Assembly: GCA_964387945.1 (NCBI GenBank)
Contig: CAYLYX010000002.1
Coordinates: 372,001 to 436,000, forward strand
Reading direction: 5' to 3'
Length of the DNA stretch: 64,000 nt
Origin: Parvicella sp964387945
Lineage (GTDB): Bacteria; Bacteroidota; Bacteroidia; Flavobacteriales_D; Parvicellaceae
Position 1 is the stretch's first letter, and each line of letters begins with the position of its first letter. Below are positions 42,664-50,784 of the stretch, one piece after another. The notes beneath the pieces are model-generated. The model saw nothing but the letters and a program-made list of their open reading frames with translations, made no database searches and had not been told where the DNA came from. The position numbers and the translations under genes were made by a program.

Positions 42664-42680
42664 GTAAAAGACAAAACACA

Positions 42681-43385
42681 ATGGGCAACCTACTTCCACT
42701 AATCGGTTTTTTGGTACTCTGGCTGATGATCTCTTTTTTATTGGCCTATTTTGAGGGTAAGAAAAATAACTTTCGGCTTTTTGGAAAAATGCATTGGTTG
42801 GGGATCTCAGGTAGCTTGCTTTCAGGTGCCGTCACTGCAGGTTTTTGGATCTACTTTGTAAGCAGTGGAGAAAAGTTTTCGAATACACTAGTTTATGCTT
42901 TAATTGGGACACGTGTGCTTTTTGCCATTTTGGCGGCAAAAGTAGCTACTGATAAGACGCGGAGTTTGTTTGGGTGGTTTGTTATTTCCTTGATAGAGCC
43001 TACGTTTAGTTTGCTTGCGATCAGTACCGTCCCAGGGCTTATCAAGTCTTCCAATATGTTCTCAAGAGAGATTAAATTCATCAATCAGAAGTACATTGAA
43101 AATCACAATACGATCAAAAAGTTATTGGATTCTGACTTGCTATCTAAGGCTGATTTTCTCAAGAAACAAGCTGATATGAAGCTCAAATACGAAATGCAAA
43201 TGCACATGATTTTGGCGAATCAGCAAGAAAAAATGATGAAGATTGAGAAGAAGAATCTGCTGAATAAATTGGAGTCAGCCTACAGCTCTGGAGTGCTAAC
43301 GAAGGAAGAGTATATAGCCAAGAAGGATCAACTGGTGAATAGCCCATTTAGCCATGAGGAAAGCGTCACGAAATTGGGAGAGTAA
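42681..43385 (+). CDS. Membrane protein with SHOCT-like C-terminus
   Basis: 234 residues. Four hydrophobic helices (about 5-22, 36-58, 67-86, 92-115) precede a soluble, charged region with coiled-coil character (KIEKKNLLNKL). The C-terminus LLNKLESAYSSGVLTKEEYIAKKDQLV matches the short SHOCT motif found at protein ends, usually an oligomerisation element. The function is unknown. It overlaps the next gene by one base (TAATG) and lies 17 bases after the permease. Confidence 0.75.
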   Translation: MGNLLPLIGFLVLWLMISFLLAYFEGKKNNFRLFGKMHWLGISGSLLSGAVTAGFWIYFVSSGEKFSNTLVYALIGTRVLFAILAAKVATDKTRSLFGWFVISLIEPTFSLLAISTVPGLIKSSNMFSREIKFINQKYIENHNTIKKLLDSDLLSKADFLKKQADMKLKYEMQMHMILANQQEKMMKIEKKNLLNKLESAYSSGVLTKEEYIAKKDQLVNSPFSHEESVTKLGE

Positions 43386-43924
43386 TGGAGGAGAGCTTTA
43401 ATGACTTGCTACGAAAAGGCACCTCTACCAACCGAGTGCAAGTGTATGTTTTCTGGACAATTTTGGGGCTGGTTATCGTAGGAAATTTGGTTCTGATCAA
43501 TAAAGAAAACTTCAAAGAGAATTTGGCAATGATTGTGGCAATTGGAGTCGTTTTTGCAGTTTATTATTGGGCGAACCGACATCGATTTAAGCCATTAAAG
43601 TTTTGGATCGAAGTATTCGAGCACCATCCTGAAGAATTGATTTGGGTAAAGCCCATAACAACTAATCATAATGCTCTGTTAGTCATCACGTTTTCAAAGT
43701 CATATCAGTATGAACTCTTTTTAAAAGATGGCACGCATGTTAAAGTAGATTGTCCGGAGTCACGAAAGAAAACATTTTACAGAATGCTAATAAAACATGC
43801 ACCTCACGCGCATCTTGGCTATTCAAAAGACGTGGAGAGAGTTTACAAAAGACACCGCGATCGTTTTTTGGCACGTTTGAATGAAAAAGGGCTTTATCGA
43901 ACGGTTAACGACTTTAATATTTAA
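43385..43924 (+). CDS. Membrane-anchored protein of an unnamed paralogous family (copy 2)
   Basis: 179 residues, related to the minus-strand gene at 35286-35813 along most of its length (shared ENxxAM, RFKPLKFWIEVFEHHPEELIWVKPI, HLGYSKDVERVYKRHRDRFLARLNEKGLY). Two hydrophobic helices (about 22-38 and 48-64) form a hairpin, followed by a soluble basic domain with many His. It starts on the last base of the SHOCT-protein stop, so the two are translationally coupled, which is the best clue to a shared role. The family is not named to my knowledge. Confidence 0.75.
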   Translation: MEESFNDLLRKGTSTNRVQVYVFWTILGLVIVGNLVLINKENFKENLAMIVAIGVVFAVYYWANRHRFKPLKFWIEVFEHHPEELIWVKPITTNHNALLVITFSKSYQYELFLKDGTHVKVDCPESRKKTFYRMLIKHAPHAHLGYSKDVERVYKRHRDRFLARLNEKGLYRTVNDFNI

Positions 43925-43944
43925 GACTAAAAAAACAATCTTCC

Positions 43945-45060
43945 ATGCTGTTGAATCACATCATAACCAGTATTATTTTACTTTCTTTTCTCGTTTCAAA
44001 GACCTGTTACGCTCAGGAAGTAGCTAATGAAGACAAACCTTTTAAAATTATTCTGCTCATAGGCGATGGAATGGGACTTAGTCAACTGTCTTCAGCTTAT
44101 TTCTATGGTGAAGAAGAACCAAGTTTCTCTCGATTCAAACAAATTGCGTTACACAAAAGCAGGTCATCAAGTCACAAAATTACTGATTCTGCTGCTGGAG
44201 CTACTGCATTTGCTTGTGGTATCAAGTCGTACAATGGAGCCATCGCAAAAAGTGATAAAGAAGAGCCAGTAGAGACCATCTTGGAGTTCGTTTCGGAATT
44301 AGGTTGGAATACTGGAGTGATAGCCACTTCGTCTATTACTCACGCCACTCCAGCTTCTTTCTATGCGCACGTAGATCAACGATCTGAGCAACCAGAAATA
44401 GCCAGACAACTTTGCTACAGTGAGGTCGACTTTTTTGCTGGAGGTGGACTTACCTTTTTTTCCAACCGACTAGATCAAGTCAACCTATTGGACACACTAG
44501 CTTCGCAAGACTTTGCAATCGATACAATGTTGCCAGAACGCATTGAGGATGTTAATAAGAAGTATGGTTTTATCTTAGCAGCACAGGGTTTGCAAGCCAA
44601 GCATGAAGGGAGAGGAGATGAGCTGATGAAGGCTACGAAATTAGCCCTTGACTATTTTGATCGAAAACAGGAACCCTACTTTTTGATGATTGAAAGTTCT
44701 CAAATCGATTGGGGTGGGCATGCAAATGTTGGAGACTACGTTATTGAAGAGGTTTTAGAGTTTGAGCAGGTCATTGGTGCGGTGCTTGATTATGCTGAAG
44801 CCGATGGCAATACGCTCGTTATTGTTACCGCAGATCATGAAACAGGAGGTTTTACGCTTGCAGGAAAAGATTACACCGGTCCCATGGAAAAAACAAGACA
44901 AGACTACAGTAAAATTTCACCAAAGTTCTCCACTGCTGGACACAGTTGCGCACTGATTCCTGTGTTTGCATACGGTCCTGGTTCAGAGTTAATTCAAGGT
45001 GTTATTGAGAATACATTTGTTTTTGACGTGATGCTGCAGCAGGCAAAATCTGCGCGCTAA
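43945..45060 (+). CDS. Alkaline phosphatase, PhoA family
   Basis: 371 residues with an N-terminal signal peptide (MLLNHIITSIILLSFLVSKTCYAQ). The first metal Asp is in ILLIGDGMGLSQLSS, the phosphoserine nucleophile in KITDSAAGATAFACG (Ser82) and the Zn ligands in IESSQIDWGGHANV, VIVTADHETGG and STAGHSC. It hydrolyses phosphomonoesters in the periplasm with two Zn and one Mg. It is slightly short compared with E. coli PhoA. It lies 20 bases after the membrane protein gene in a run of forward genes. Confidence 0.93.
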   Translation: MLLNHIITSIILLSFLVSKTCYAQEVANEDKPFKIILLIGDGMGLSQLSSAYFYGEEEPSFSRFKQIALHKSRSSSHKITDSAAGATAFACGIKSYNGAIAKSDKEEPVETILEFVSELGWNTGVIATSSITHATPASFYAHVDQRSEQPEIARQLCYSEVDFFAGGGLTFFSNRLDQVNLLDTLASQDFAIDTMLPERIEDVNKKYGFILAAQGLQAKHEGRGDELMKATKLALDYFDRKQEPYFLMIESSQIDWGGHANVGDYVIEEVLEFEQVIGAVLDYAEADGNTLVIVTADHETGGFTLAGKDYTGPMEKTRQDYSKISPKFSTAGHSCALIPVFAYGPGSELIQGVIENTFVFDVMLQQAKSAR

Positions 45061-45100
45061 AAATGCAACTTTTTTAATAGTATAATAAACTGCCGATTAA

Positions 45101-45130
45101 TTGTTTCGCTGGTGGATTATGTTATTTTTG
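45101..45130 (+). promoter_or_regulatory. Promoter of the 45153 secreted protein gene
   Basis: TTG (45101-45103) and TATTTTTG (45123-45130) are 19 bases apart, matching the TTTG/TAnnTTTG pattern. The ATG follows 22 bases after the box. Confidence 0.55.
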
Positions 45131-45152
45131 TCTAAAATATAAAGAGCCTCTC

Positions 45153-46571
45153 ATGAACAAGTACCTTATCTGTTGTTTAAGTTTTGTAAGTAGTGCGACT
45201 ATTTTCTCTCAAAATATTGGGATTAATGGTACTGGTGCTACACCAGACAATAGTGCCATGCTAGATGTGGTTTCTTCTGATAAAGGGATGCTTATTCCAA
45301 GAATGACAACGATTCAGCGAACAGGTATCGCATCACCAGCTACAGGTTTAGAAGTTTATGATACGTCTACAAATACGTTTTGGTACTTTAACGGCTCGGT
45401 TTGGGTAGAAGAAGAAATTGGTGATGCAGACTGGACAATTTCAGGAGTGGATATGTACTCTGCTGTTTCAGGTGACGTGGGGATAGGGATTGTAGCTCCT
45501 ACTCAAAAGCTTGACGTTCAGGGAGGTAATGCTAGAATAAACAATGCATTCATTGGTGACGTTGGGCACGGAGCAGGCTGGGCAGGGTTCACGAATTCAA
45601 GTACCGCAAACACTACTGATTATGGGTTTCTCCAAAATACAGATGGTAGTTACACATTGATCAACAAGGCGAACACTGGAAGTGGGCACATTGGTTTCCG
45701 TCAGGGAAATGTGGATATGGCCGTAATTGATTACAATGGTAATATGGGAATCGGAACGACCACACCGGCAACAAATGCCAGATTGCAAGTTGTTGGAGGG
45801 TCGATTATGCCAGAAGCAGGTAATTCAACCGCAGATGGAATCTACTTTCCTGACAACCCAGGAGGTGGTGCTGGAGATGAAGCTTACATCCGCTATTATG
45901 TAGAATCAGGTGAAAACACTAAATTGGTAATTGCCAATCAAAATGATGCTGATGATGATTTGGATCTTCAAACAGGTGGACAGAGTAGAATAAATATAGA
46001 TGGTGACGGATCCGTTACCATAGACGAAGGCGTACTTTTTGATTGTAATGATTGCGGAGATGTAGCAACAATAGATGGAGCGTCTAACTGGGGCGATCTT
46101 GTTATTCAAGGAAGAGTGTTGAGTACAAACAGTAACCTTCACCTATCCCCTCCAGGAGGATATAGGGTGATCATTAATTCCACCTACAGAGCTGCAGGTG
46201 GAGGAGGTGGAACTACTGGACTTGACATTCAGGATGGAGGGATCAGGTTTAGAAAGGATTACTACTATTTTCAACGATATGTTTACTGTAATTGTTATGG
46301 AGCTGGAGCAGCAACACACACGATTGGAGACTACGACTTTTGCAGTATTTCTCATGTTGGTTTTAAGAACAACCAGAGCAATACCGATGAAGATGATGAT
46401 GTGCAATGTGCCGTATATCCAAACGGACATGGGGGTTCTGGTGAACAAACGAATTATAGTACTTCTTTCACTTATCAATATAAAGCAAAACCTACCTGGA
46501 TAATGTACTTGGAGGCATATCAGGATACTAACGGAGCAACTTGTGGAGCTATTTGTATCAACTTTGATTAG
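45153..46571 (+). CDS. Large secreted protein, repeat-type surface protein
   Basis: 472 residues with signal peptide MNKYLICCLSFVSSATIFSQ. The N-terminal NIGINGTGATPDNSAMLDVVSSDKGMLIPRMTTIQRT and TGLEVYDTSTNTFWYFNGSVW is a module common in Bacteroidota secreted, tail-fibre-like or adhesin-like proteins; further segments (VGIGIVAPTQKLDVQGG, MGIGTTTPATNARLQVVGG) repeat the pattern. The C-terminal 90 residues contain many Cys and aromatics (CNCYGAG, FCSISHVG, ATCGAICINFD), probably disulfide-bonded. No T9SS sorting domain is visible. The function is unknown. Confidence 0.75.
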   Translation: MNKYLICCLSFVSSATIFSQNIGINGTGATPDNSAMLDVVSSDKGMLIPRMTTIQRTGIASPATGLEVYDTSTNTFWYFNGSVWVEEEIGDADWTISGVDMYSAVSGDVGIGIVAPTQKLDVQGGNARINNAFIGDVGHGAGWAGFTNSSTANTTDYGFLQNTDGSYTLINKANTGSGHIGFRQGNVDMAVIDYNGNMGIGTTTPATNARLQVVGGSIMPEAGNSTADGIYFPDNPGGGAGDEAYIRYYVESGENTKLVIANQNDADDDLDLQTGGQSRINIDGDGSVTIDEGVLFDCNDCGDVATIDGASNWGDLVIQGRVLSTNSNLHLSPPGGYRVIINSTYRAAGGGGGTTGLDIQDGGIRFRKDYYYFQRYVYCNCYGAGAATHTIGDYDFCSISHVGFKNNQSNTDEDDDVQCAVYPNGHGGSGEQTNYSTSFTYQYKAKPTWIMYLEAYQDTNGATCGAICINFD

Positions 46572-46575
46572 ATAG

Positions 46576-47976
46576 ATGCGGTTTTATTGGTCTATTTCTT
46601 TTCTTGTCTTACTATGCTTTACTTTCCGTGGACAAAAGTTAGAGCTTAATTTGAACGCAATTCCTCCGGAAGAGGAAGACTTTGAAGTGGAAGTTTTTAA
46701 GTTTTCAGACAGTCGTTTTTCCAAGGTTGCAACTATTCCAGTAGAAGTTCAGGACACTGTCGAACAGGTCATATTTGAACTGCCTCGAGACTCACGGGTA
46801 CGACTTTATCAGATAAAAGTGACGAAAAGTTCCAATGCAGCTGAGTTCCTCTATGGAGGTGAAGAAGTCATCAAACTGTCTGGTGACTTGTATGATTTGC
46901 TCAACGGACAGATTGGAATTGAGGACTCAAAGGAAAACACAGCATATGCCAACCTATTAAAAATACTTACCGAATATGATGAAATCACTTCTGCACTTCA
47001 GCAAGAGTCCTCCTCCTATTCGGTTTACGATCATGATTTCAATGAGAAGGTGAACAGTCACGCTGCTTTGGTAGAGGAAGTACATCATAAACTGAATCTA
47101 AACTTGGAGAAAATCCAGATTGGATTTCCGGAGACTTATACCGCACAGGTTTTAGTTCCACTTTCTAAAATTCCGGTTCGATCCTATAAAAAGGAGTGGC
47201 AGTCTTATTATGATGGATACCTGTCTTTCTTACACGATTACTTTTTTTATTTTTTGAATGCATCTGATGAAAGAATGTTGGATCATTATGCGTTTCAGGA
47301 TAAACTATTTCAGTATTTAAATGATTACGTAGAAAAGGAGCAAGCAGCTACTGAAGAGGCCATCGATGCGTTAATGGAAGCTTTTTCTGCCAATACGGTA
47401 GTACAATCGTTTGTGTATAATCAGCTGATGAGAACATATGTTCAATTGGACAGTGAATATTTCGTCAACTACCTGATAGAAAATCACGGAGATGGCTGTG
47501 GACTGGACTTGAGTTTCGAAGAGTTAAAAAAAATGAACCAGATTACCGCCACTAGTGTGGGGTCAATCGCTCCGGATATCCTACTCTATGATTTAGAAAA
47601 CAAAGCCAGATCACTGAAAAGCACGGTATCTAGGAATGATTATACGGTTGTTTTGTTTTGGGTAGGGTGGTGTGAACATTGTAAAAAGAAGATGCCTGAG
47701 TTGATCCAACTGGCAACTGAATACAAGAAGGGAGTTGGCTTTTTTGCGGTGTCACTAGATGCTGATGAAAACGCCTGGAAAGAAGCTTCGGCAGCTTACA
47801 AATTCCCAAAAAACTGGGAAAACGTTTGTGAGAAAGTTGCCATTGAAAAGTCAACCTATGCTCCGCTATACAACGTGAGCACAACACCAGCCGTGTTTTT
47901 GTTGGATAAGGATGGAAAGATTGTTGGAAAAAAATTAGGGCTGGCGGAACTAGAAGCGTACTTGGAACAGCAATAA
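46576..47976 (+). CDS. Thioredoxin-fold (TlpA-like) exported protein
   Basis: 466 residues. A signal peptide (MRFYWSISFLVLLCFTFRGQ) and a DUF4369-like/DUF5106-like N-terminal region of about 320 residues precede a C-terminal thioredoxin domain starting near ITATSVGSIAPDILLYDL. The active site is WCEHCKK (Cys366 and Cys369), with YNVSTTPAVFLLDKDGKIVGKK carrying the cis-Pro loop. Such proteins reduce or isomerise disulfides in the periplasm. It follows the Cys-rich secreted protein by five bases, so the two may be partners: a Cys-rich cargo and its redox helper (inference). It ends directly against a convergent stop codon. Confidence 0.85.
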   Translation: MRFYWSISFLVLLCFTFRGQKLELNLNAIPPEEEDFEVEVFKFSDSRFSKVATIPVEVQDTVEQVIFELPRDSRVRLYQIKVTKSSNAAEFLYGGEEVIKLSGDLYDLLNGQIGIEDSKENTAYANLLKILTEYDEITSALQQESSSYSVYDHDFNEKVNSHAALVEEVHHKLNLNLEKIQIGFPETYTAQVLVPLSKIPVRSYKKEWQSYYDGYLSFLHDYFFYFLNASDERMLDHYAFQDKLFQYLNDYVEKEQAATEEAIDALMEAFSANTVVQSFVYNQLMRTYVQLDSEYFVNYLIENHGDGCGLDLSFEELKKMNQITATSVGSIAPDILLYDLENKARSLKSTVSRNDYTVVLFWVGWCEHCKKKMPELIQLATEYKKGVGFFAVSLDADENAWKEASAAYKFPKNWENVCEKVAIEKSTYAPLYNVSTTPAVFLLDKDGKIVGKKLGLAELEAYLEQQ

Positions 47977-49566
47977 CTAGCGTAGTATTTCCCAATTAAT
48001 CTCCATGTCCCATCCTTTCTTAATTTGAATGGGTTCTGAATAGTATTCCACACGCTCAGGCTGTTGATGCATGAAATAATCACCTGTATCCCAAACACCA
48101 TTTCCATTTTCATCAAAGATGATTCGAAGCGAGTAGCTGCCTGGAGTCAGTTGATGGTACGTTCTTGAGAACTCATTCCCTACGGGATAATCAGTTGTAT
48201 GGACTTTGCCATCTTTTAAGAGGTGAATAATATAATTTCCCTCCAGTGTTTTAACGTTTGTAAGTAATTGACCAAAGTCGTTGTCCTCCAGTGTTTCGAA
48301 GAAGGCACCAAGGGTATCATTCGAAATGGAACGATAAGACGTGACCGACCCGGGAAACAATGTTACTCCATAATTTTCATCGCTTTTCCATTCGGCTTCA
48401 ATAGAGATTTGGTTGACGGCTGTTTGCACCAGTTCAAAAGGCAGTAAACTATCTCCCCATTTCAGTTGAACCTTGGAGAAGTCTGTTTTAGAAATAGGCT
48501 GAGAAAAGACAAATTGGAGATTTTCTTCAGGCTTCAGTCCTCTAGAGACATTAGTTTTGAAAGTTAAGGAGGAATCCACATTGGATGGAACAGCTACCTT
48601 TCTCGAAGGTCCCGACTGAATCCCAATGGTATGTTTTTGTCCAAGTTTAAGTGAAGGCTCTAAATAGAAAAACAAGGTGTCTCGAGTTGGGTTGATGCGA
48701 GCCGAATTTGGCAATGAAAAGGTGCTTACTAGTGAATCCGAAGTTGGGTCAAAGTTTTTATCTAACGGTTGGTTGAAGGCAACCCATCCCTTTCCGTTTG
48801 TAGCAACGGATGCCTCTTCTATCTTTAACTCCTTTGGTTGGTCCGAAAAAACCACCAGCGTGTCGGCAAGGGTGTCGTTGGCAGCATCAAATCGCTTTTT
48901 GGTGAAACCGATCATTTCACTCTTAGTTTCCCATAAATAATTTCCATTTTCTTCCATATAGGCGACCACTTTGTAGTTGCCAGAAGCGATGTTTTCAATT
49001 TTACAAGTCCCGCTACCGCCTGTAATTCCGAAGTAATTGGGTTTGGATTTCAACAGCACAGAGTCCTCATGATTGCGATAGAGCATCACATAGGCGCCTT
49101 GCACAGGAGACTTGGTAAAAGCATCGTAAACAACCCCAGTGTAAGATAGTGAATCGATGAAAGAGCCCGTTGAGAAAACATATTTATAGTTGACCATTTC
49201 GTTGCCTTCCGTAAGATCTACAATACTCTTTCCGAAGTTGACGATATAAGTGGTGTTGTTTTCTAAAGGAGCATTGAAATCTATGATTACCTTTTTCCCT
49301 TTTACGTAAATATCGGGAGAAGTTTCGAGGAAAGGAGTAATAAGAATTTGCTTGTCCTTATCCTTGAGTTTCACATATTCATTAAAAGGAATCACAATTC
49401 TTTCAGCACTGAAGTTGATAGATCCGTTTGCAGGAATTACTTGTTTTGTGGAATCAATCTGCGGAGGAGTTTTGTCTCGCTCTCCGCCACTCAGAGGTGT
49501 TTGTTGTGCACACTGAGTAAGAACCACAGCAAGTGCAAGAAAAAGATATGGAAGCCACTTATTCAC
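47977..49566 (-). CDS. Ig-like domain lipoprotein, GTG start
   Basis: 529 residues starting at a GTG that shares its G with the TAG of the upstream gene. The signal peptide ends in VLTQC (Cys19). The start of the mature part, LSGGERDKTPPQIDSTKQVIPANGSINFSAERIVIPFNEYVKLKD, is a bacterial Ig-like (SbsA-type) domain, followed by a CarboxypepD-like module near SYTGVVYDAFTKSPVQGAYVMLYRN. Conserved in Bacteroidota without assigned function. It abuts the thioredoxin-fold gene with no base between the stops. TAGTG overlap suggests coupling to the methionine sulfoxide reductase gene. Confidence 0.85.
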   Translation of the reverse strand: MNKWLPYLFLALAVVLTQCAQQTPLSGGERDKTPPQIDSTKQVIPANGSINFSAERIVIPFNEYVKLKDKDKQILITPFLETSPDIYVKGKKVIIDFNAPLENNTTYIVNFGKSIVDLTEGNEMVNYKYVFSTGSFIDSLSYTGVVYDAFTKSPVQGAYVMLYRNHEDSVLLKSKPNYFGITGGSGTCKIENIASGNYKVVAYMEENGNYLWETKSEMIGFTKKRFDAANDTLADTLVVFSDQPKELKIEEASVATNGKGWVAFNQPLDKNFDPTSDSLVSTFSLPNSARINPTRDTLFFYLEPSLKLGQKHTIGIQSGPSRKVAVPSNVDSSLTFKTNVSRGLKPEENLQFVFSQPISKTDFSKVQLKWGDSLLPFELVQTAVNQISIEAEWKSDENYGVTLFPGSVTSYRSISNDTLGAFFETLEDNDFGQLLTNVKTLEGNYIIHLLKDGKVHTTDYPVGNEFSRTYHQLTPGSYSLRIIFDENGNGVWDTGDYFMHQQPERVEYYSEPIQIKKGWDMEINWEILR

Positions 49567-50051
49567 TACAGAATAGATTCAATAAGTTGAGCAATTCTTT
49601 CCAACCCCTTTACGTCTTCCGCATCAAAGTCATTCAATTGATCGCTATCAATATCAAAAACACCGATGACCTCTCCTACATTGTTTCTAATTGGAACTAC
49701 CACCTCGGATTTAGAAGAACTACTGCAAGCAATATGTCCCGGAAATTCATCTACATTAGGAACAACTAGGGTCTTATTTTGCTCCCAAGAAGTTCCACAA
49801 ACCCCATTTCCTTTTTTGATACGCGTACAGGCAAGTGGTCCTTGAAAGGGTCCTAAAACGAGTTCGTTTTCTTTTACCAGGTATACACCTACCCAAAAAT
49901 AGCCAAAACCGTACTTAAGACAAGCCATGATGTTTGATAAGTTGGCAATTGTGTCCGACTCATCTTCTACCAAAAACTTTAGCTGGGTCAGCGCCTGCTC
50001 AAATTGTTGAGCTTTCGATAAGTCCTTCTGAATGATAAATGATTCTGCCAT
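49566..50051 (-). CDS. Free methionine-(R)-sulfoxide reductase, GAF fold
   Basis: Start at the ATG at 50051 (MAESFIIQKDLS), 161 residues. The GAF fold of fRMsr is evident: IANLSNIMACLKYGFGYFWVGVYLV, LVLGPFQGPLACTRIKKGNGVCGTSWEQ and GHIACSSSSKSEVVVPI. The three conserved Cys (in PLACTR, GVCGT and HIACSS) match those of the E. coli YebR enzyme, of which the last is catalytic. It reduces free methionine sulfoxide and protects against oxidative damage. A -7 box lies 19 bases upstream of the ATG. Confidence 0.93.
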   Translation of the reverse strand: MAESFIIQKDLSKAQQFEQALTQLKFLVEDESDTIANLSNIMACLKYGFGYFWVGVYLVKENELVLGPFQGPLACTRIKKGNGVCGTSWEQNKTLVVPNVDEFPGHIACSSSSKSEVVVPIRNNVGEVIGVFDIDSDQLNDFDAEDVKGLERIAQLIESIL

Positions 50052-50069
50052 TTTAATAACTATTGGCAG

Positions 50070-50077
50070 CAAAGTTA
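50070..50077 (-). promoter_or_regulatory. -7 box of the fRMsr/Ig-lipoprotein pair
   Basis: Minus-strand TAACTTTG matches TAnnTTTG, with a TTTG at 50103-50100 22 bases further upstream. The ATG at 50051 is 18 bases after the box. Confidence 0.45.
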
Positions 50078-50088
50078 ACCTTTGTTCT

Positions 50089-50784
50089 CTATTGTCTCAC
50101 AAACAACTTAAAGCCTTTGCCATGCACATTCACAATCTCCACGTTTTCATCCTGCTTGAGATACTTTCTAAGTTTAGCAATGTATACATCCATGCTTCTG
50201 CCATTAAAGTAATTATCATCTCCCCAAACGGCTTTCAATGCGTTGTTTCTTTCTAAAACGCCATTCACATTTTTACAAAGTAATTTCAGGAGTTCATTTT
50301 CCTTGGTCGTAAGTTTCTGCTGCTCTTCTCCTAGTTTTAATTGTCGCTCTTCAGCGTTGAACAAATATTTACCCACCTGAAATTGAGTGATGTCTTGATC
50401 CTCTGTTCCAGCTCTTCTTAGAATAGCTTGAATTCTTACCAACAATTCCTCCATAGAGAAGGGCTTCGTCATATAATCATCAGCCCCTACAGAAAAACCT
50501 TTCAGGGTATCTTCTTTCAGTGATTTCGCGGTGAGAAATAACATGGGTACTTTTTTGTCGATTCCTCTTATTTCCTCAGCCAGTGTAAAACCATCTTTTA
50601 CTGGCATCATGACATCCAGAATAAGAAAATCGAAGTCCTGCTTCACGAATAAGTCATAACCTTTTTGTCCGTCTGTTGCCAAGGTACAGTCGTAACCTTT
50701 AGCAATTAGATACTCACTAAGTAGCGTGCCCAGGTTAGGGTCATCTTCGACTAATAATATGTTGGTTTTCTTACTCATCTTCAT
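50089..50784 (-). CDS. OmpR-family response regulator
   Basis: 231 residues (229 from a second ATG two codons in). The receiver domain has the acidic pocket NILLVEDDPNLG, the phospho-acceptor Asp in FLILDVMMPVKDG and the Lys in GADDYMTKPFS. The C-terminal winged helix (about 130-230) shows LTTKENELLKLL and RSMDVYIAKLRKYLK, the DNA-contacting OmpR type. It overlaps the stop of the kinase gene by 14 bases, so the pair is translationally coupled. The regulated genes are not evident from the window. Confidence 0.95.
   Translation of the reverse strand: MKMSKKTNILLVEDDPNLGTLLSEYLIAKGYDCTLATDGQKGYDLFVKQDFDFLILDVMMPVKDGFTLAEEIRGIDKKVPMLFLTAKSLKEDTLKGFSVGADDYMTKPFSMEELLVRIQAILRRAGTEDQDITQFQVGKYLFNAEERQLKLGEEQQKLTTKENELLKLLCKNVNGVLERNNALKAVWGDDNYFNGRSMDVYIAKLRKYLKQDENVEIVNVHGKGFKLFVRQ

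Noticed and set aside
46143..46478. Antisense open frame of 111 codons in the 45153 secreted-protein gene
   Set aside because: Low-complexity composition from the other strand of a repetitive gene; no start signals.
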